Below are positions 16,207 through 25,845 of a stretch of 64,000 bases of DNA, in pieces. The notes under the pieces are model-generated. The model saw only the letters and a list, made by a program, of their open reading frames with translations. It did not search any database and was not told the origin of the DNA. The DNA lies in NCBI GenBank assembly GCA_036638975.1, contig JAVWJP010000002.1:1-64000 (forward strand), in the 5' to 3' direction. The position numbers were made by a program, and so were the translations under genes. The first letter of the stretch is position 1. Each line of letters opens with the position of its first letter. This stretch comes from JAVWJP01 sp036638975 (GTDB lineage: Bacteria > Bacillota > Clostridia > Oscillospirales > Ruminococcaceae).

Positions 16207-17371
16207 CCTTTGTGCCGACATAGGCTTTCGCAGTCTTAACAAAGATGGCGAGCTGCTTTGCGGCGACCACCTAGACATTGTAGAACAAAATGACAATTCC
16301 ACTGTTATAGTGCTTGCAGACGGCTTGGGCAGCGGAGTAAAAGCCAGCATACTTTCGACTCTTACCGCTAAAATAATTTCTACCATGATGGCAGCGGGAA
16401 TGGAGCTTGAGGACTGTGTTTCTACCATTGCGGCAACACTTCCTGTGTGCTCGGTGCGCGGAGTAGCCTACAGCACCTTTACAATAATGCGCATTTCAAA
16501 CAACGAAGAAGCCGAGATTATACAGTATGATAACCCGGGAGTTATACTTTTGCGCGACGGAGCTTGCTATGAAATGCCCACCACCGTTATGAATATAGGA
16601 GGCAAGGACATAAGCCGTTCTCGTATTACGCTGTGTGAAAACGACGTTTTTATAGCAATTAGCGACGGTGCAATACACGCAGGGGTTGGCTCGTCACTAA
16701 ACTTTGGGTGGGAGCGCGCAAACGTTATACGCTTTATGGAGGCATTATTTGATGCAGGCTTTACCGCAAAAACGCTTACCACCATACTTTTAGACGAGTG
16801 CAACCGTCTTTACGGCGGCAAACCCGGTGATGACACCACAGTCTGCACCATAAGAATACGCAAGCGAGAGCCTATGAACCTTATGATTGGTCCACCGGAA
16901 AACCGCGCAGACTGCTCTAAAATGATGTCGCTGTTTTTCTCTAAAGAGGGCAAGCACATAGTGTGCGGCGGTACAACCTCCGGCATAGCTGCGGAGTACC
17001 TCGGCAAGCCGCTTATACCCAGCCTCGATTTTTGTGAATCGGACGTACCGCCAACCGCCAAAATAGAAGGTGTAGAGCTTGTAACCGAGGGTGTTATCAC
17101 CATAAACAAGGTACTGCAATTTGCGCAAAACTACCTTGAGGACAATGAGGCTTATGCACTTTGGGGCAGCAAAAAAGACGGCGCTTCACAAATTGCCCGC
17201 TTGCTTTTTGAAGAAGCCACAGATATAAACTTTTTTGTAGGCAGAGCCGTAAACCCTGCGCACCAAAACCCCAGCTTGCCTATAAGCTTTAATATTAAAA
17301 TGCAGCTTGTGGAAGAACTAGCCGAATGTCTTAAAAAAATGGGTAAACGCATTAAGGTAAGCTACTTTTAA
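16199..17371 (+). CDS. SpoIIE-family PP2C protein phosphatase
   Basis: 390 residues. The PP2C metal-binding motifs are intact: VLADGLGSG near 40, ISDGAIHAG near 156 and GDDTTVCTIRI near 212. The catalytic domain ends near 220. An additional C-terminal domain of about 165 residues follows (MIGPPENRADCSKMM then HIVCGGTTSG); I do not recognise it. Such enzymes remove phosphate from Ser/Thr of regulators such as anti-anti-sigma factors. The start lies inside the end of the sensory hydrogenase gene, so the two are probably translationally coupled and work as sensor and output. No anti-sigma partner is visible nearby. Confidence 0.9.
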   Translation: MNNLCADIGFRSLNKDGELLCGDHLDIVEQNDNSTVIVLADGLGSGVKASILSTLTAKIISTMMAAGMELEDCVSTIAATLPVCSVRGVAYSTFTIMRISNNEEAEIIQYDNPGVILLRDGACYEMPTTVMNIGGKDISRSRITLCENDVFIAISDGAIHAGVGSSLNFGWERANVIRFMEALFDAGFTAKTLTTILLDECNRLYGGKPGDDTTVCTIRIRKREPMNLMIGPPENRADCSKMMSLFFSKEGKHIVCGGTTSGIAAEYLGKPLIPSLDFCESDVPPTAKIEGVELVTEGVITINKVLQFAQNYLEDNEAYALWGSKKDGASQIARLLFEEATDINFFVGRAVNPAHQNPSLPISFNIKMQLVEELAECLKKMGKRIKVSYF

Positions 17372-17387
17372 CAGCGGAGGTAATTAA

Positions 17388-18821
17388 ATGAGAAAATTTG
17401 ACACAAAAGTACAATATCTTAAATATAAGGTGTTGCGCGAAGTGGCACGGCAAGCCCAAAACGGAAAATTGCTTGAAAATTTAACCGACATACCAAAGAC
17501 CATAGTAAGCGGTAATCAACCGACTATGCGCTGCTGTATTTACAAGGAACGCGCCATATTAGCCGAGCGCGTAAAGCTTGCAATGGGCGGAAACCCGCAA
17601 AACCCAAATGTCGTCGAGGTTATAGATATTGCCTGTGACGAGTGCCCTGTTGGAGGTTACGAGGTTACCGAGGCTTGCCGTGGCTGCATTGCACACCGCT
17701 GCGAGGACGTTTGCAAACGCGGAGCAATAACCTTTGACCACCACCAAAAAGCGCATATAGACAAAAGCAAGTGCGTAGAGTGCGGTATGTGCGCAAAGGT
17801 TTGCCCATACAGCGCCATTGCAAACAACAAGCGTCCGTGCGAGAATGCCTGCAAGGTAAAAGCTATATCTATGAGCGAAACAAAAGCGGCAAGCATCGAC
17901 AATAAAAAATGTACAGCCTGCGGCGCTTGCGTATACCAATGTCCTTTTGGTGCAATCTCAGACAAATCATTTATATTGAACGTTATAGATTTAATTAAAA
18001 AAAGCGAGAGCAACACAGCATACAAGGTTTATGCCGTTGTCGCGCCGTCAATCTCCAGCCAGTTTACCTATGCAAGCTTGGGGCAGGTTGTTGCCGGAAT
18101 AAAGGCTTTGGGCTTTCATACAGTTGTAGAAGCCGCCTTGGGTGCCGACATGGTAGCCATGAAGGAAGCAAAGGAGCTTACCGAAAAAGGCTTTTTGACA
18201 AGCTCGTGCTGCCCCGCCTTTGTTTCTTACATCGAGGGGCAGTTCCCGCAGATGTCACCGCATATTTCGCACAATCTTTCTCCAATGGGCGAGATTTCGC
18301 GCTATATTAAAGAGATTGACCCGACTGCAAAGGTAATATTTATAGGACCCTGCACCGCAAAAAAGATGGAATTTCAAAAGCCTGAGGTGCATAAATATGT
18401 GGACAGCGTAATTACCTTTGAAGAGCTGCAAGCCTTGTTTGACAGCCGCGACCTTGACATAACCGCACTTGGCGATGAGCTTTTAGATAATGCCTCGTAC
18501 TATGGGCGCATATTTGCACGCAGCGGCGGTCTTGCCGATGCCGTAAAGGAAGCGCTTAAAGAGCAAAAGCTAGACGAAAGCTTTGAGCTTAAAGCTGTAG
18601 CCTGTGACGGCATAGAGGCATGCCGAACCGCACTTTTAAAAGCCTCTAAGAACGTTCTTGGCGGCAACTTTATTGAGGGTATGGCGTGCACCGGCGGCTG
18701 CATAGGCGGCGCAGGCTGCCTTACTCACGGCGAAAAAAACAAGAACGAGGTAGACCGCTACGGTATGGAGGCATATGAAAAGACCATTTCCGAAGCAATA
18801 TCTCTTACAAAAAACAAGTAA
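17388..18821 (+). CDS. [FeFe] hydrogenase, group B type
   Basis: 477 residues. N-terminal part with a Cys-rich segment (CDECPVGG, CRGCIAHRCEDVC), then ferredoxin-like motifs CVECGMCAKVCP and CTACGACVYQCP, then the H-cluster domain with TSSCCPAF, GPCTAKK and EGMACTGGC. All H-cluster ligands are present, so it should oxidise or evolve H2, probably with ferredoxin. The N-terminal layout matches the group B1/B3 family (TIGR04105-like). Last gene of the operon; a strong terminator follows. The gene order from the [2Fe-2S] protein onward recalls the hfsABCD cluster of Thermoanaerobacterium saccharolyticum (from memory). Confidence 0.93.
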   Translation: MRKFDTKVQYLKYKVLREVARQAQNGKLLENLTDIPKTIVSGNQPTMRCCIYKERAILAERVKLAMGGNPQNPNVVEVIDIACDECPVGGYEVTEACRGCIAHRCEDVCKRGAITFDHHQKAHIDKSKCVECGMCAKVCPYSAIANNKRPCENACKVKAISMSETKAASIDNKKCTACGACVYQCPFGAISDKSFILNVIDLIKKSESNTAYKVYAVVAPSISSQFTYASLGQVVAGIKALGFHTVVEAALGADMVAMKEAKELTEKGFLTSSCCPAFVSYIEGQFPQMSPHISHNLSPMGEISRYIKEIDPTAKVIFIGPCTAKKMEFQKPEVHKYVDSVITFEELQALFDSRDLDITALGDELLDNASYYGRIFARSGGLADAVKEALKEQKLDESFELKAVACDGIEACRTALLKASKNVLGGNFIEGMACTGGCIGGAGCLTHGEKNKNEVDRYGMEAYEKTISEAISLTKNK

Positions 18822-18828
18822 GCTGCAC

Positions 18829-18868
18829 AAAAAAGCGCAGAAGCCTAAAAACGGTTTCTGCGCTTTTT
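18829..18868. terminator. Bidirectional terminator after the hydrogenase operon
   Basis: AAAAAGCGCAGAAGCC pairs with GGTTTCTGCGCTTTTT around a 7-nt loop (one G-T pair). It serves the convergent hydrogenase and deaminase genes. Confidence 0.88.
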
Positions 18869-18895
18869 AAAATGCCTTGCAATATATACAAAGTA

Positions 18896-19387
18896 CTAAT
18901 ATCCTGTTATTTCGTCCAACGATTCATCGTTCATTACCCACTCGTCTATTACGCTTATTGTACGAAAATCATCATGATTATTGCGCACTATAACGGTGGT
19001 AATACCTGCATTGATTATAAGGCGCTTGCACATTGCGCAGGGGTTTGCATTCTGCACATACTCACCTGTCGCGCTTTCGCGCCCAACAAGATAAAGTGTA
19101 GAATCTATGGTATCGCTGCGCTGTGCATGAATAATGGCGTTTGCCTCGGCGTGTACCGAGCGGCACAGCTCGTAGCGTGTTCCGCGCGGGACATTAAGCT
19201 TTTCGCGTGTACAGTAGCCCATATCGGTACAATTTTTACGTCCACGCGGCGCTCCCACATAACCTGTGGAAATTATTTGGTCGTTTTTTACAATTATTGC
19301 ACCAAAGTTGCGCCTAAGGCAAGTGCCCCTCGAAAGAACTGTTTCGGCAATATCTAAGTAATAATTTATTTTATCGCGTCGTGCCAC
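18896..19387 (-). CDS. dCMP deaminase family protein
   Basis: 163 residues. Zinc motifs HAEANAII (His plus catalytic Glu) and NPCAMCKRLI define the cytidine/deoxycytidylate deaminase fold. CLRRNFGAIIVKN and GAPRGRKNC are typical of dCMP deaminases, which make dUMP for thymidylate synthesis; a ComEB-like role is an alternative. Start is GTG 19387 with AAAGGGTG about 8 bp upstream; the nearby ATG is out of frame. Single gene, divergent from recG. Confidence 0.88.
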   Translation of the reverse strand: MARRDKINYYLDIAETVLSRGTCLRRNFGAIIVKNDQIISTGYVGAPRGRKNCTDMGYCTREKLNVPRGTRYELCRSVHAEANAIIHAQRSDTIDSTLYLVGRESATGEYVQNANPCAMCKRLIINAGITTVIVRNNHDDFRTISVIDEWVMNDESLDEITGY

Positions 19388-19476
19388 TTTGCATTCACCC
19401 TTTCTTTTCTATATTATAGTACTTTTTTTGTTTTTTCGCAACAAGCATTATTTAAAACTTTTTGCCGCAAAGCTGC

Positions 19477-19505
19477 TTGTTTTAATGGCAAAAACAGGGT
19501 ATCAT
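19477..19505 (+). promoter_or_regulatory. Promoter of recG
   Basis: TTGTTT (19477-19482), 17 bp, TATCAT (19500-19505). Confidence 0.6.
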
Positions 19506-19549
19506 TATACTATGTTTTAAACAGACGGTTTATTACGGAGGTGACATAA

Positions 19550-21574
19550 ATGCAGCTTCATACTTGCGACCCAATACGCTTTTTAAAAGGCGTGGGCGAG
19601 CGGCGCGGAGAGCTTTATGCAAAGCTTGATATTTTTACGGTGGACGACCTATTGCGCCACTACCCGCGCACATATATAGACCTTTCACAGCCTGTTAAAA
19701 TAGCTGCTGCTCCATTTGATATGCCATGCGCCGTGCTTGCAACCGTGCTTAAAAAAAGCGGAGAACAGCGCTTGCGCGGTGGGCTTTGCATCTTTAAGGT
19801 AAGTGTCACAGACGGCGAAAGCGACATGAATATAAGCTTCTTTAATACAAAATACACCGTAGACGCATTAACGGTAGGCTGTGAATATATTTTTTACGGT
19901 AAACTAAGCGGGGGGCTTTTGCGGCGCGAAATGTCTTCGCCTACGGTACTTAAAAATGACCCGGAGCGGTGCTTTGTGCCTGTATATTCACTTACGGCAG
20001 GGCTGTCGTCAAAGATGATAAGCACAAACATGGTGCAGGCACTTACGCTTATAAATGATGAAACAGCAGACATACTTCCTGACGATATACGCCGCAAATA
20101 CGAGCTGTGTCACAGCGTTTTTGCTTTGCACAACATACATTTTCCTAAAAACCAAAACGCGTTGGAAGCAGCAAAGCGGAGGCTTATTTTTGAAGAATTG
20201 CTATTATTAAGCCTTAGTATGTCACAGCTTAAAAGCGGCAGCAAGGCGCAAACAGGGGCTAAAATGTGCTTCTGCAAAGCGGACAAATTTTATAACTCTC
20301 TTCCGTTTAAGCCAACCAATGCTCAAAAGCGGGTTATAAGCGAATGCTTTAAAGATTTGTCTGAAGCAACCCCCATGAACCGCCTTGTTCAAGGTGATGT
20401 TGGCTGCGGAAAAACTCTGGTAGCTGCTGCCTGTATTTTTTTTACGCTTAAAAACGGCTGCCAAAGTGCCATGATGGCTCCTACGGAAATACTGGCAGAG
20501 CAGCACTATAAAACACTTGCAGAGCTTCTAAAGCCTTTTAGTGCGCGTATCGGTCTGCTTACAGGTTCTCTCACCGCTGTAAAAAAGCGCGAGCTTAAAG
20601 CACAGCTTAAAAATGGAGAAATCGACCTAGTAATAGGTACTCATGCCCTGCTGCAAGAAAATGTAGAGTTTAAAAGCTTAGGGCTTGTTATAACCGACGA
20701 ACAGCACCGTTTTGGCGTTGGGCAACGCCTAAAGCTTGCACAAAAGGGCATAAACCCGCACGTCCTTGTCATGTCTGCCACACCTATACCGCGCACACTG
20801 GCGCTTATTATTTATGGAGATTTGGATATTTCTGTTATAGATGAGCTTCCACTTGGCAGACAGCCCATAAAAACTTATATCATAAACCCTGCAAAGCGGC
20901 ACCGCGCCTTTGGTTTTATTAAAAAGCACTTAGACCTTGGTGAACAATGCTACATTGTGTGCCCGCTTGTAGAACAGGGTGACGAAGATTTGGGGCTGGA
21001 GGACGTAAGGCAATATGCAAAGCGCTTGTGCAGCGAGGACTTTGCAGGCTACAGCGTTGCTGTTTTACATGGCAAAATGAAGCCCTCAGAAAAAGAAAAA
21101 ACCATGCGCACTTTTGCAGAAGGAAAAACTCAGCTTCTGGTTGCGACAACTGTAATAGAAGTTGGTGTAGACGTGCCAAACGCAAGCGTTATGCTTATAG
21201 AAAACGCCGAGCGCTTCGGGCTTTCTCAGCTTCACCAATTGCGCGGACGCATTGGACGCGGCAGCTGCGAAAGCACCTGTATTTTGGTAACAGAGAGCGA
21301 GCTTGACCGTCTTTCGGTTATCAAAAGTACCTCTGACGGGTTTAAAATTGCAGAGGAGGATTTAAAGCTTCGTGGCCCCGGAGATTTTTTTGGAAGCCGT
21401 CAACATGGCTTACCTAAGCTTAAAATAGCAAATATGCTAACCGATATAAACCTACTTAAGCTGGCACAAAACGCCGCCGCCAGCTTACTTTGTGAAGACC
21501 CCGCTTTAACAATGGCGTCACATGATTTGCTTAAAAATGCAGTTCAAAAACTCTTTGAAAGGGCTGATATTTAA
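19550..21574 (+). CDS. recG: ATP-dependent DNA helicase RecG
   Basis: 674 residues, full length. N-terminal wedge/OB region (VGERRGELYAKLDI, then a fold at about 60-150), then helicase lobes: Walker A GDVGCGKT near 281, Walker B-like DEQH near 383, SATPIPRTLAL near 406 and HQLRGRIGRG near 562. RecG remodels stalled forks and branches Holliday junctions. GGAGGTGA lies 7 bp before ATG 19550. The pentapeptide-repeat gene begins 2 bp after its stop, so the two are probably one operon. Confidence 0.96.
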   Translation: MQLHTCDPIRFLKGVGERRGELYAKLDIFTVDDLLRHYPRTYIDLSQPVKIAAAPFDMPCAVLATVLKKSGEQRLRGGLCIFKVSVTDGESDMNISFFNTKYTVDALTVGCEYIFYGKLSGGLLRREMSSPTVLKNDPERCFVPVYSLTAGLSSKMISTNMVQALTLINDETADILPDDIRRKYELCHSVFALHNIHFPKNQNALEAAKRRLIFEELLLLSLSMSQLKSGSKAQTGAKMCFCKADKFYNSLPFKPTNAQKRVISECFKDLSEATPMNRLVQGDVGCGKTLVAAACIFFTLKNGCQSAMMAPTEILAEQHYKTLAELLKPFSARIGLLTGSLTAVKKRELKAQLKNGEIDLVIGTHALLQENVEFKSLGLVITDEQHRFGVGQRLKLAQKGINPHVLVMSATPIPRTLALIIYGDLDISVIDELPLGRQPIKTYIINPAKRHRAFGFIKKHLDLGEQCYIVCPLVEQGDEDLGLEDVRQYAKRLCSEDFAGYSVAVLHGKMKPSEKEKTMRTFAEGKTQLLVATTVIEVGVDVPNASVMLIENAERFGLSQLHQLRGRIGRGSCESTCILVTESELDRLSVIKSTSDGFKIAEEDLKLRGPGDFFGSRQHGLPKLKIANMLTDINLLKLAQNAAASLLCEDPALTMASHDLLKNAVQKLFERADI

Positions 21575-21576
21575 CC

Positions 21577-22221
21577 TTGAAAATATTTTTGCCAAATGTA
21601 AGCGAAAATTTAACCGATAATATAGATTTTTATGCGACATCGCTTTTAGCCGCACGAGAGGACGAAGCCGTGGAGCATTTACGTTTTGACGGCTGCGAGG
21701 TGCAGGGTTTAAATTGCCAAAAAAGCGAATTTAATGACTGCATTTTTGAGGGCTGCCGTTTTACCGAAACCTGTTTGCCAAAAGCCTCGTTCACCGATGT
21801 TATATTCCATAAATGCGATTTTTCAAACATAGGTCTTGAGGATTCTTCGTTTAACCGTGTTTTGTTTGATAACTGCAAGCTTATGGGTGCAAATTTTACC
21901 GATTGCTCGCTTGTAAGCACAGTTTTTAGGTCTTGCGGAGCAAAATATGCGCGGTTTTACAGTGCGCTTTTTAAAGGGGCTGAATTTACCGGCTGCGACC
22001 TTTCGGGTGCTACGCTGCAAGAAGTGACCATACGCTTTGCAAGCTTTACCGATTGCTGCCTTGCCCGCGCCGAGGTTTTTAAAACAGCTCTTGCAGGGTT
22101 AAACTTTACAAGCTGCGATATAAACGGCTTAATAGTGGGGCTAGACGAGGTAAAAGGGCTTATAGTAAGCCCCGAGCAAGCCTGCGCTTTAGCAGGGCTT
22201 ATGGGCATTATTGTAAAATAA
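21577..22221 (+). CDS. Qnr-like pentapeptide repeat protein
   Basis: 214 residues made of imperfect five-residue repeats with Phe or Leu at the centre and Ala, Cys or Ser two before it (FNDCIFEGCRF, ANFTDCSLVSTVF, AEFTGCDLSGATL). Such chains fold into a right-handed beta-helix that mimics DNA. The length and the C-terminal tail (LIVSPEQACALAGLMGIIV, about 193-213) resemble the Qnr/McbG group, which shields gyrase and topoisomerase IV from quinolones. A resistance role is inference. The only sensible start is TTG 21577, 2 bp after the recG stop. Confidence 0.82.
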   Translation: MKIFLPNVSENLTDNIDFYATSLLAAREDEAVEHLRFDGCEVQGLNCQKSEFNDCIFEGCRFTETCLPKASFTDVIFHKCDFSNIGLEDSSFNRVLFDNCKLMGANFTDCSLVSTVFRSCGAKYARFYSALFKGAEFTGCDLSGATLQEVTIRFASFTDCCLARAEVFKTALAGLNFTSCDINGLIVGLDEVKGLIVSPEQACALAGLMGIIVK

Positions 22222-22261
22222 AAAATATTCTCCGCATTTATACTTAAATTTATGCGCACAA

Positions 22262-22297
22262 AAAAGCTCATTCGCTGTGCACGAATGAGCCTTTTTT
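22262..22297. terminator. Bidirectional terminator between convergent genes
   Basis: GCTCATTCG and CGAATGAGC around a 7-nt loop, with A and T runs on the two sides. Confidence 0.85.
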
Positions 22298-25200
22298 ATT
22301 TTTTATATTTTGTTATGTCAATGCTCTCTACCAAACACGCCTTCTTGTCGTCAACCCAGTCTGTCCATGTTGCGGTGGTGCGCAGCCAAACTCCAAGCAT
22401 CTGGTTTTCGTGTTCAACCGCAAACTTTTTACTTTCACCTATGGTATTAAGATTAATAAGAGGACAATCATTGCAAGGTCTTCTTTTGTTCCAATATGCC
22501 TTATAGCATATATCGCCCTCTTTTACATTGGGGGCAAACCGCTTCATAGCATCATTTATAAATAAAATTTTATAGCTTTCGGGGTCACATATATAAACAT
22601 ACGAGCTATAGGCATCTAATATTGAATAATTTACTTTTTGCATTATGTTTAATTTTTGTGTTGCCCGCATCTCATTTATAAATATGCCTATGGTGCTTGC
22701 TATACTGTGCAGCTCTGTTATTTCGTCCTGCGATGGCATACGCACATATTTGCACTCATCAAAGCCCACAAGCCCCGCAAATTCGCCATCTTTTATAATA
22801 GAAAATTGCAGCATACTCTTTACGCCTTGTTTCTCTAAAACCGAACGCAACTTAGGCTCCGCCTTGTTTATATAAGGCAGAGAATATATTCCGTCACTGC
22901 TAAAGTTTTTTTCAAGATTGCTTTTTTCTCCATACACCAGCTCATTAGATGTAAAAGCCATCTTCGATATTCCCTTATCACACCACTGGTAAGTATTTTT
23001 TATTGTGCCGCTTGGCATTTTTTCAAAAACATACGCACGACTTATTGTATAATGCTTGCCCAAAAGCTCCATTACCGTTGCTAAAGCACTTTCTTTATCT
23101 GCAGATTCATACAGTATTCTAAAAACATAATCGCTTATATGCTGGTCAAACTGTTTTGCTTCAACCATGTCGCCATCGTCAATTTTAAGCTCAACAGACT
23201 CGTGGAAGCACATATCTTTATTGTATATGGCATATTGGTCGCGCCCGTTGTCTTTAGATGAATAAAGCGCAGTATCGGCACTGTCAAAAAGTGCAGTATA
23301 GCTTTTGCCGTCACAAGGGTAAAATGATATTCCGACACTTAAAGTTATACGGTACGGAATGCCTTTTTGAGTATAGCTTTCGGCACAATATTCACACATC
23401 TCTCGTGCTTTATCTTCAACATTGCGCCTTTGTGCAATGTTTTTCATAAACACTATAAATTCATCACCGCCGACACGCCCTATAATATCTGCCTCGCGGA
23501 AAAGTTCTTTAAGCTTCCCAGCCAGCTGTGACAGCACAACATCGCCAAAAGCATGACCGAAAATATCATTCATCTGCTTAAACCTGTCAATATCCAACAC
23601 AAAAAGTGCGTGCTTGCCCGCCCTGCCCTCGCTCGTGCTTAAAAAGCTTTGAATTTGCTCTTGCGCACTCATCTTATTGTAAACACCTGTCAAAAGGTCG
23701 TGTTCAGATTTATATATGAGTGCCAACTCTGTTTTCTTTTCCGCATCAATATCCTCTACATATGCCCTTGCACGCAAATTGCCCGTATGAGGGTCCTCAT
23801 ACAGGTGCATAGTGCAGGCAACCCAAACAGCCTCGCCGGTTTCGTTTGGACGGCGATACTCGCAATAGAGTTCGTTTTCGCCCTCTTTAAATTTATTGAG
23901 AATATTTTTACGATTAAATGTGTCTATAAACTGTTCTTTATCGTCTTTATATACAACTTTTTTAGTAAAAAGATTCATCATTTCGGTGTAGTTATCGGTT
24001 GGACGCACTCCGTAAAAATTATACCAATGTTCCTGCCCCGATATAAGCTTATTAGACGTTATATCTACTTCATATGTAAGCATAGCATCAAAAGAAATAG
24101 CATCAAAAAATGCCTGTTCCTCCATAAGCTGAGATTCTTTTTCTTTTTGGCGTGTGATATCTGTAACAAAGCAGCGAATTTTAATATCATTGCTTACTTC
24201 ATCTCGTATTATGTTCATACGGTTTTCTGCCCAAATATATTCGCCGTCCTTAGCTTTTCTGCGGCGATACTCCATAACTATGTGCGAAAAACCGCTTACA
24301 AATTCGCGGTTTATCTCCTCGGCAGATGAGAAATTACGAAAAGCGTCTATAGAATCGGGGTGTATAACGTTTTCTGAAACATAGTCTATAAGCCCGCTAT
24401 AGCTGCTTATATCGGTAACACCAAGGGCTTCCTCCCACATTTTGTCGCAGCTTATAACCTTATTCTGCGTGACATTTGCTTCGTAGGTAAAGGTTTGCCC
24501 CGCTGTCATTACGCGTCTGAAGCTGAGCTCGCGCTCCAGTGCCATTGCCTCGGTAATGTTTGATATAAGACCCACTGCAAGAGTAGGCTTACCTGTTTTA
24601 TCAAAAATATTTATTATTACAAAATTATTTACTATCTCTTTGCCGTCTTTATCTATAGTTACAATAATTTCGCTTGCGCTTTTTTCGCCATCATCTATTT
24701 TTTTATAAAGCTGCCTAAAGTTTTCGACACTGCTGGGGTGAACTCTGCCCGCTGCTATAATTGTTTCACAACCGCCCTCTATGGCTGTAGGTAAGCCGTA
24801 GCGTTCTTCGGAGCCGGCATAATTTATAATTCTTTTGGTTTCGTGCATATAATCGAAAACATCTTCATTTATGTTTTCCATCACCAGCTGGTACCGTCTT
24901 TCGCTAAGTATCAGCGCATCTTCCTGCTCTTTTTGCCTTGTAAAGTCGGTAATTACACCGTGAAACTCGGCGCTGCCGTCAACCCTTTTAAGAACTACCC
25001 CACTTGCCAAAACCCAAATAAATGTACCATCGCGCCTAATTAAGCGGTTCATATGAAAAGTTTTTATAGATGTTTTAAGCTGCTCTGTCAAGTCGCAAAG
25101 CATATCATCTACATCGTCCGGATATATCAAAGACCCCAGTAAATTATTCTTTTCTTTTTGGAATTGCTCATGCGTATAGCCTAACATATGGTAAAAGCCG

Positions 25201-25763
25201 TCGTTTGCATATGTAATCGGAAAATCCTTGTTATATTCACCGCTGAACACACCGGCTTCAAGGCTGTTTATAAGCACATTCAGCCTAAAGTTGTTCTCTG
25301 CATACACACTGTCTTTGTTTCGCTGCTCTGTTATATCAAAAAATATGCAATAAACCTTTTTTGTTGAATCTTCGCAGTTTATCAGCATACCCTTTTGTAA
25401 AACATATACAGGAGTTCCGTCTTTTTTGTTAAGTATATATTCTACACAAAAGCTGCCTTTGAGTTCAATTTGCTCTTTAGCGTCGGTAAGGACATCGTTA
25501 TAGCGGTGCGTAAACTGAGCAAGCAGCTTATTCATGGACTTACCTATAATATCTCTTGCGGCGCACCCCGTAAGCAGCTCAAAGCCGTGGCTTACATATT
25601 GGACGGTTAAATCCTCATCATAGTCAAAAACCTCTATACAGTCTAGCATTTCAAAAAAACACTTTGATACTATAGCAAGCTCCTCTTGCGGTATATTGTT
25701 TATAATATCATTCTTAACCGTATGTGCGCCGTTATCTTCCTGCTTTGATTTATTTTTATTCAC
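22296..25763 (-). CDS. Multi-PAS diguanylate cyclase (PAS-GGDEF-GAF-PAS)
   Basis: 1155 residues, unusually long, with no clear membrane segment. At least five PAS-type segments fill about residues 30-700 (repeated endings such as ITEQRNKD, TDFTRQKEQE, TDITRQKEKE, EDIDAEKK). A GGDEF domain follows, with intact GGDEF and an inhibitory-site RxxD (READ) five residues before it. A GAF domain and a terminal PAS-like segment with CNDC end the protein. It should make c-di-GMP from GTP and be product-inhibited. The start is GTG 25763, with GGAGAG 7 bp upstream; a longer frame would run into the riboswitch. Confidence 0.92.
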   Translation of the reverse strand: MNKNKSKQEDNGAHTVKNDIINNIPQEELAIVSKCFFEMLDCIEVFDYDEDLTVQYVSHGFELLTGCAARDIIGKSMNKLLAQFTHRYNDVLTDAKEQIELKGSFCVEYILNKKDGTPVYVLQKGMLINCEDSTKKVYCIFFDITEQRNKDSVYAENNFRLNVLINSLEAGVFSGEYNKDFPITYANDGFYHMLGYTHEQFQKEKNNLLGSLIYPDDVDDMLCDLTEQLKTSIKTFHMNRLIRRDGTFIWVLASGVVLKRVDGSAEFHGVITDFTRQKEQEDALILSERRYQLVMENINEDVFDYMHETKRIINYAGSEERYGLPTAIEGGCETIIAAGRVHPSSVENFRQLYKKIDDGEKSASEIIVTIDKDGKEIVNNFVIINIFDKTGKPTLAVGLISNITEAMALERELSFRRVMTAGQTFTYEANVTQNKVISCDKMWEEALGVTDISSYSGLIDYVSENVIHPDSIDAFRNFSSAEEINREFVSGFSHIVMEYRRRKAKDGEYIWAENRMNIIRDEVSNDIKIRCFVTDITRQKEKESQLMEEQAFFDAISFDAMLTYEVDITSNKLISGQEHWYNFYGVRPTDNYTEMMNLFTKKVVYKDDKEQFIDTFNRKNILNKFKEGENELYCEYRRPNETGEAVWVACTMHLYEDPHTGNLRARAYVEDIDAEKKTELALIYKSEHDLLTGVYNKMSAQEQIQSFLSTSEGRAGKHALFVLDIDRFKQMNDIFGHAFGDVVLSQLAGKLKELFREADIIGRVGGDEFIVFMKNIAQRRNVEDKAREMCEYCAESYTQKGIPYRITLSVGISFYPCDGKSYTALFDSADTALYSSKDNGRDQYAIYNKDMCFHESVELKIDDGDMVEAKQFDQHISDYVFRILYESADKESALATVMELLGKHYTISRAYVFEKMPSGTIKNTYQWCDKGISKMAFTSNELVYGEKSNLEKNFSSDGIYSLPYINKAEPKLRSVLEKQGVKSMLQFSIIKDGEFAGLVGFDECKYVRMPSQDEITELHSIASTIGIFINEMRATQKLNIMQKVNYSILDAYSSYVYICDPESYKILFINDAMKRFAPNVKEGDICYKAYWNKRRPCNDCPLINLNTIGESKKFAVEHENQMLGVWLRTTATWTDWVDDKKACLVESIDITKYKK

Positions 25764-25845
25764 TGCTATACTCTCCGTTCCGCGAACACAAAAATGACCC
25801 GCTTTATTGTATAAAGCAAGCCAAGATGGTAACCACAGCACAGCT

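Noticed and set aside
23649..24329. 226-residue plus-strand open frame
   Set aside because: Antisense to the diguanylate cyclase, hydrophobic low-information sequence, no ribosome site.
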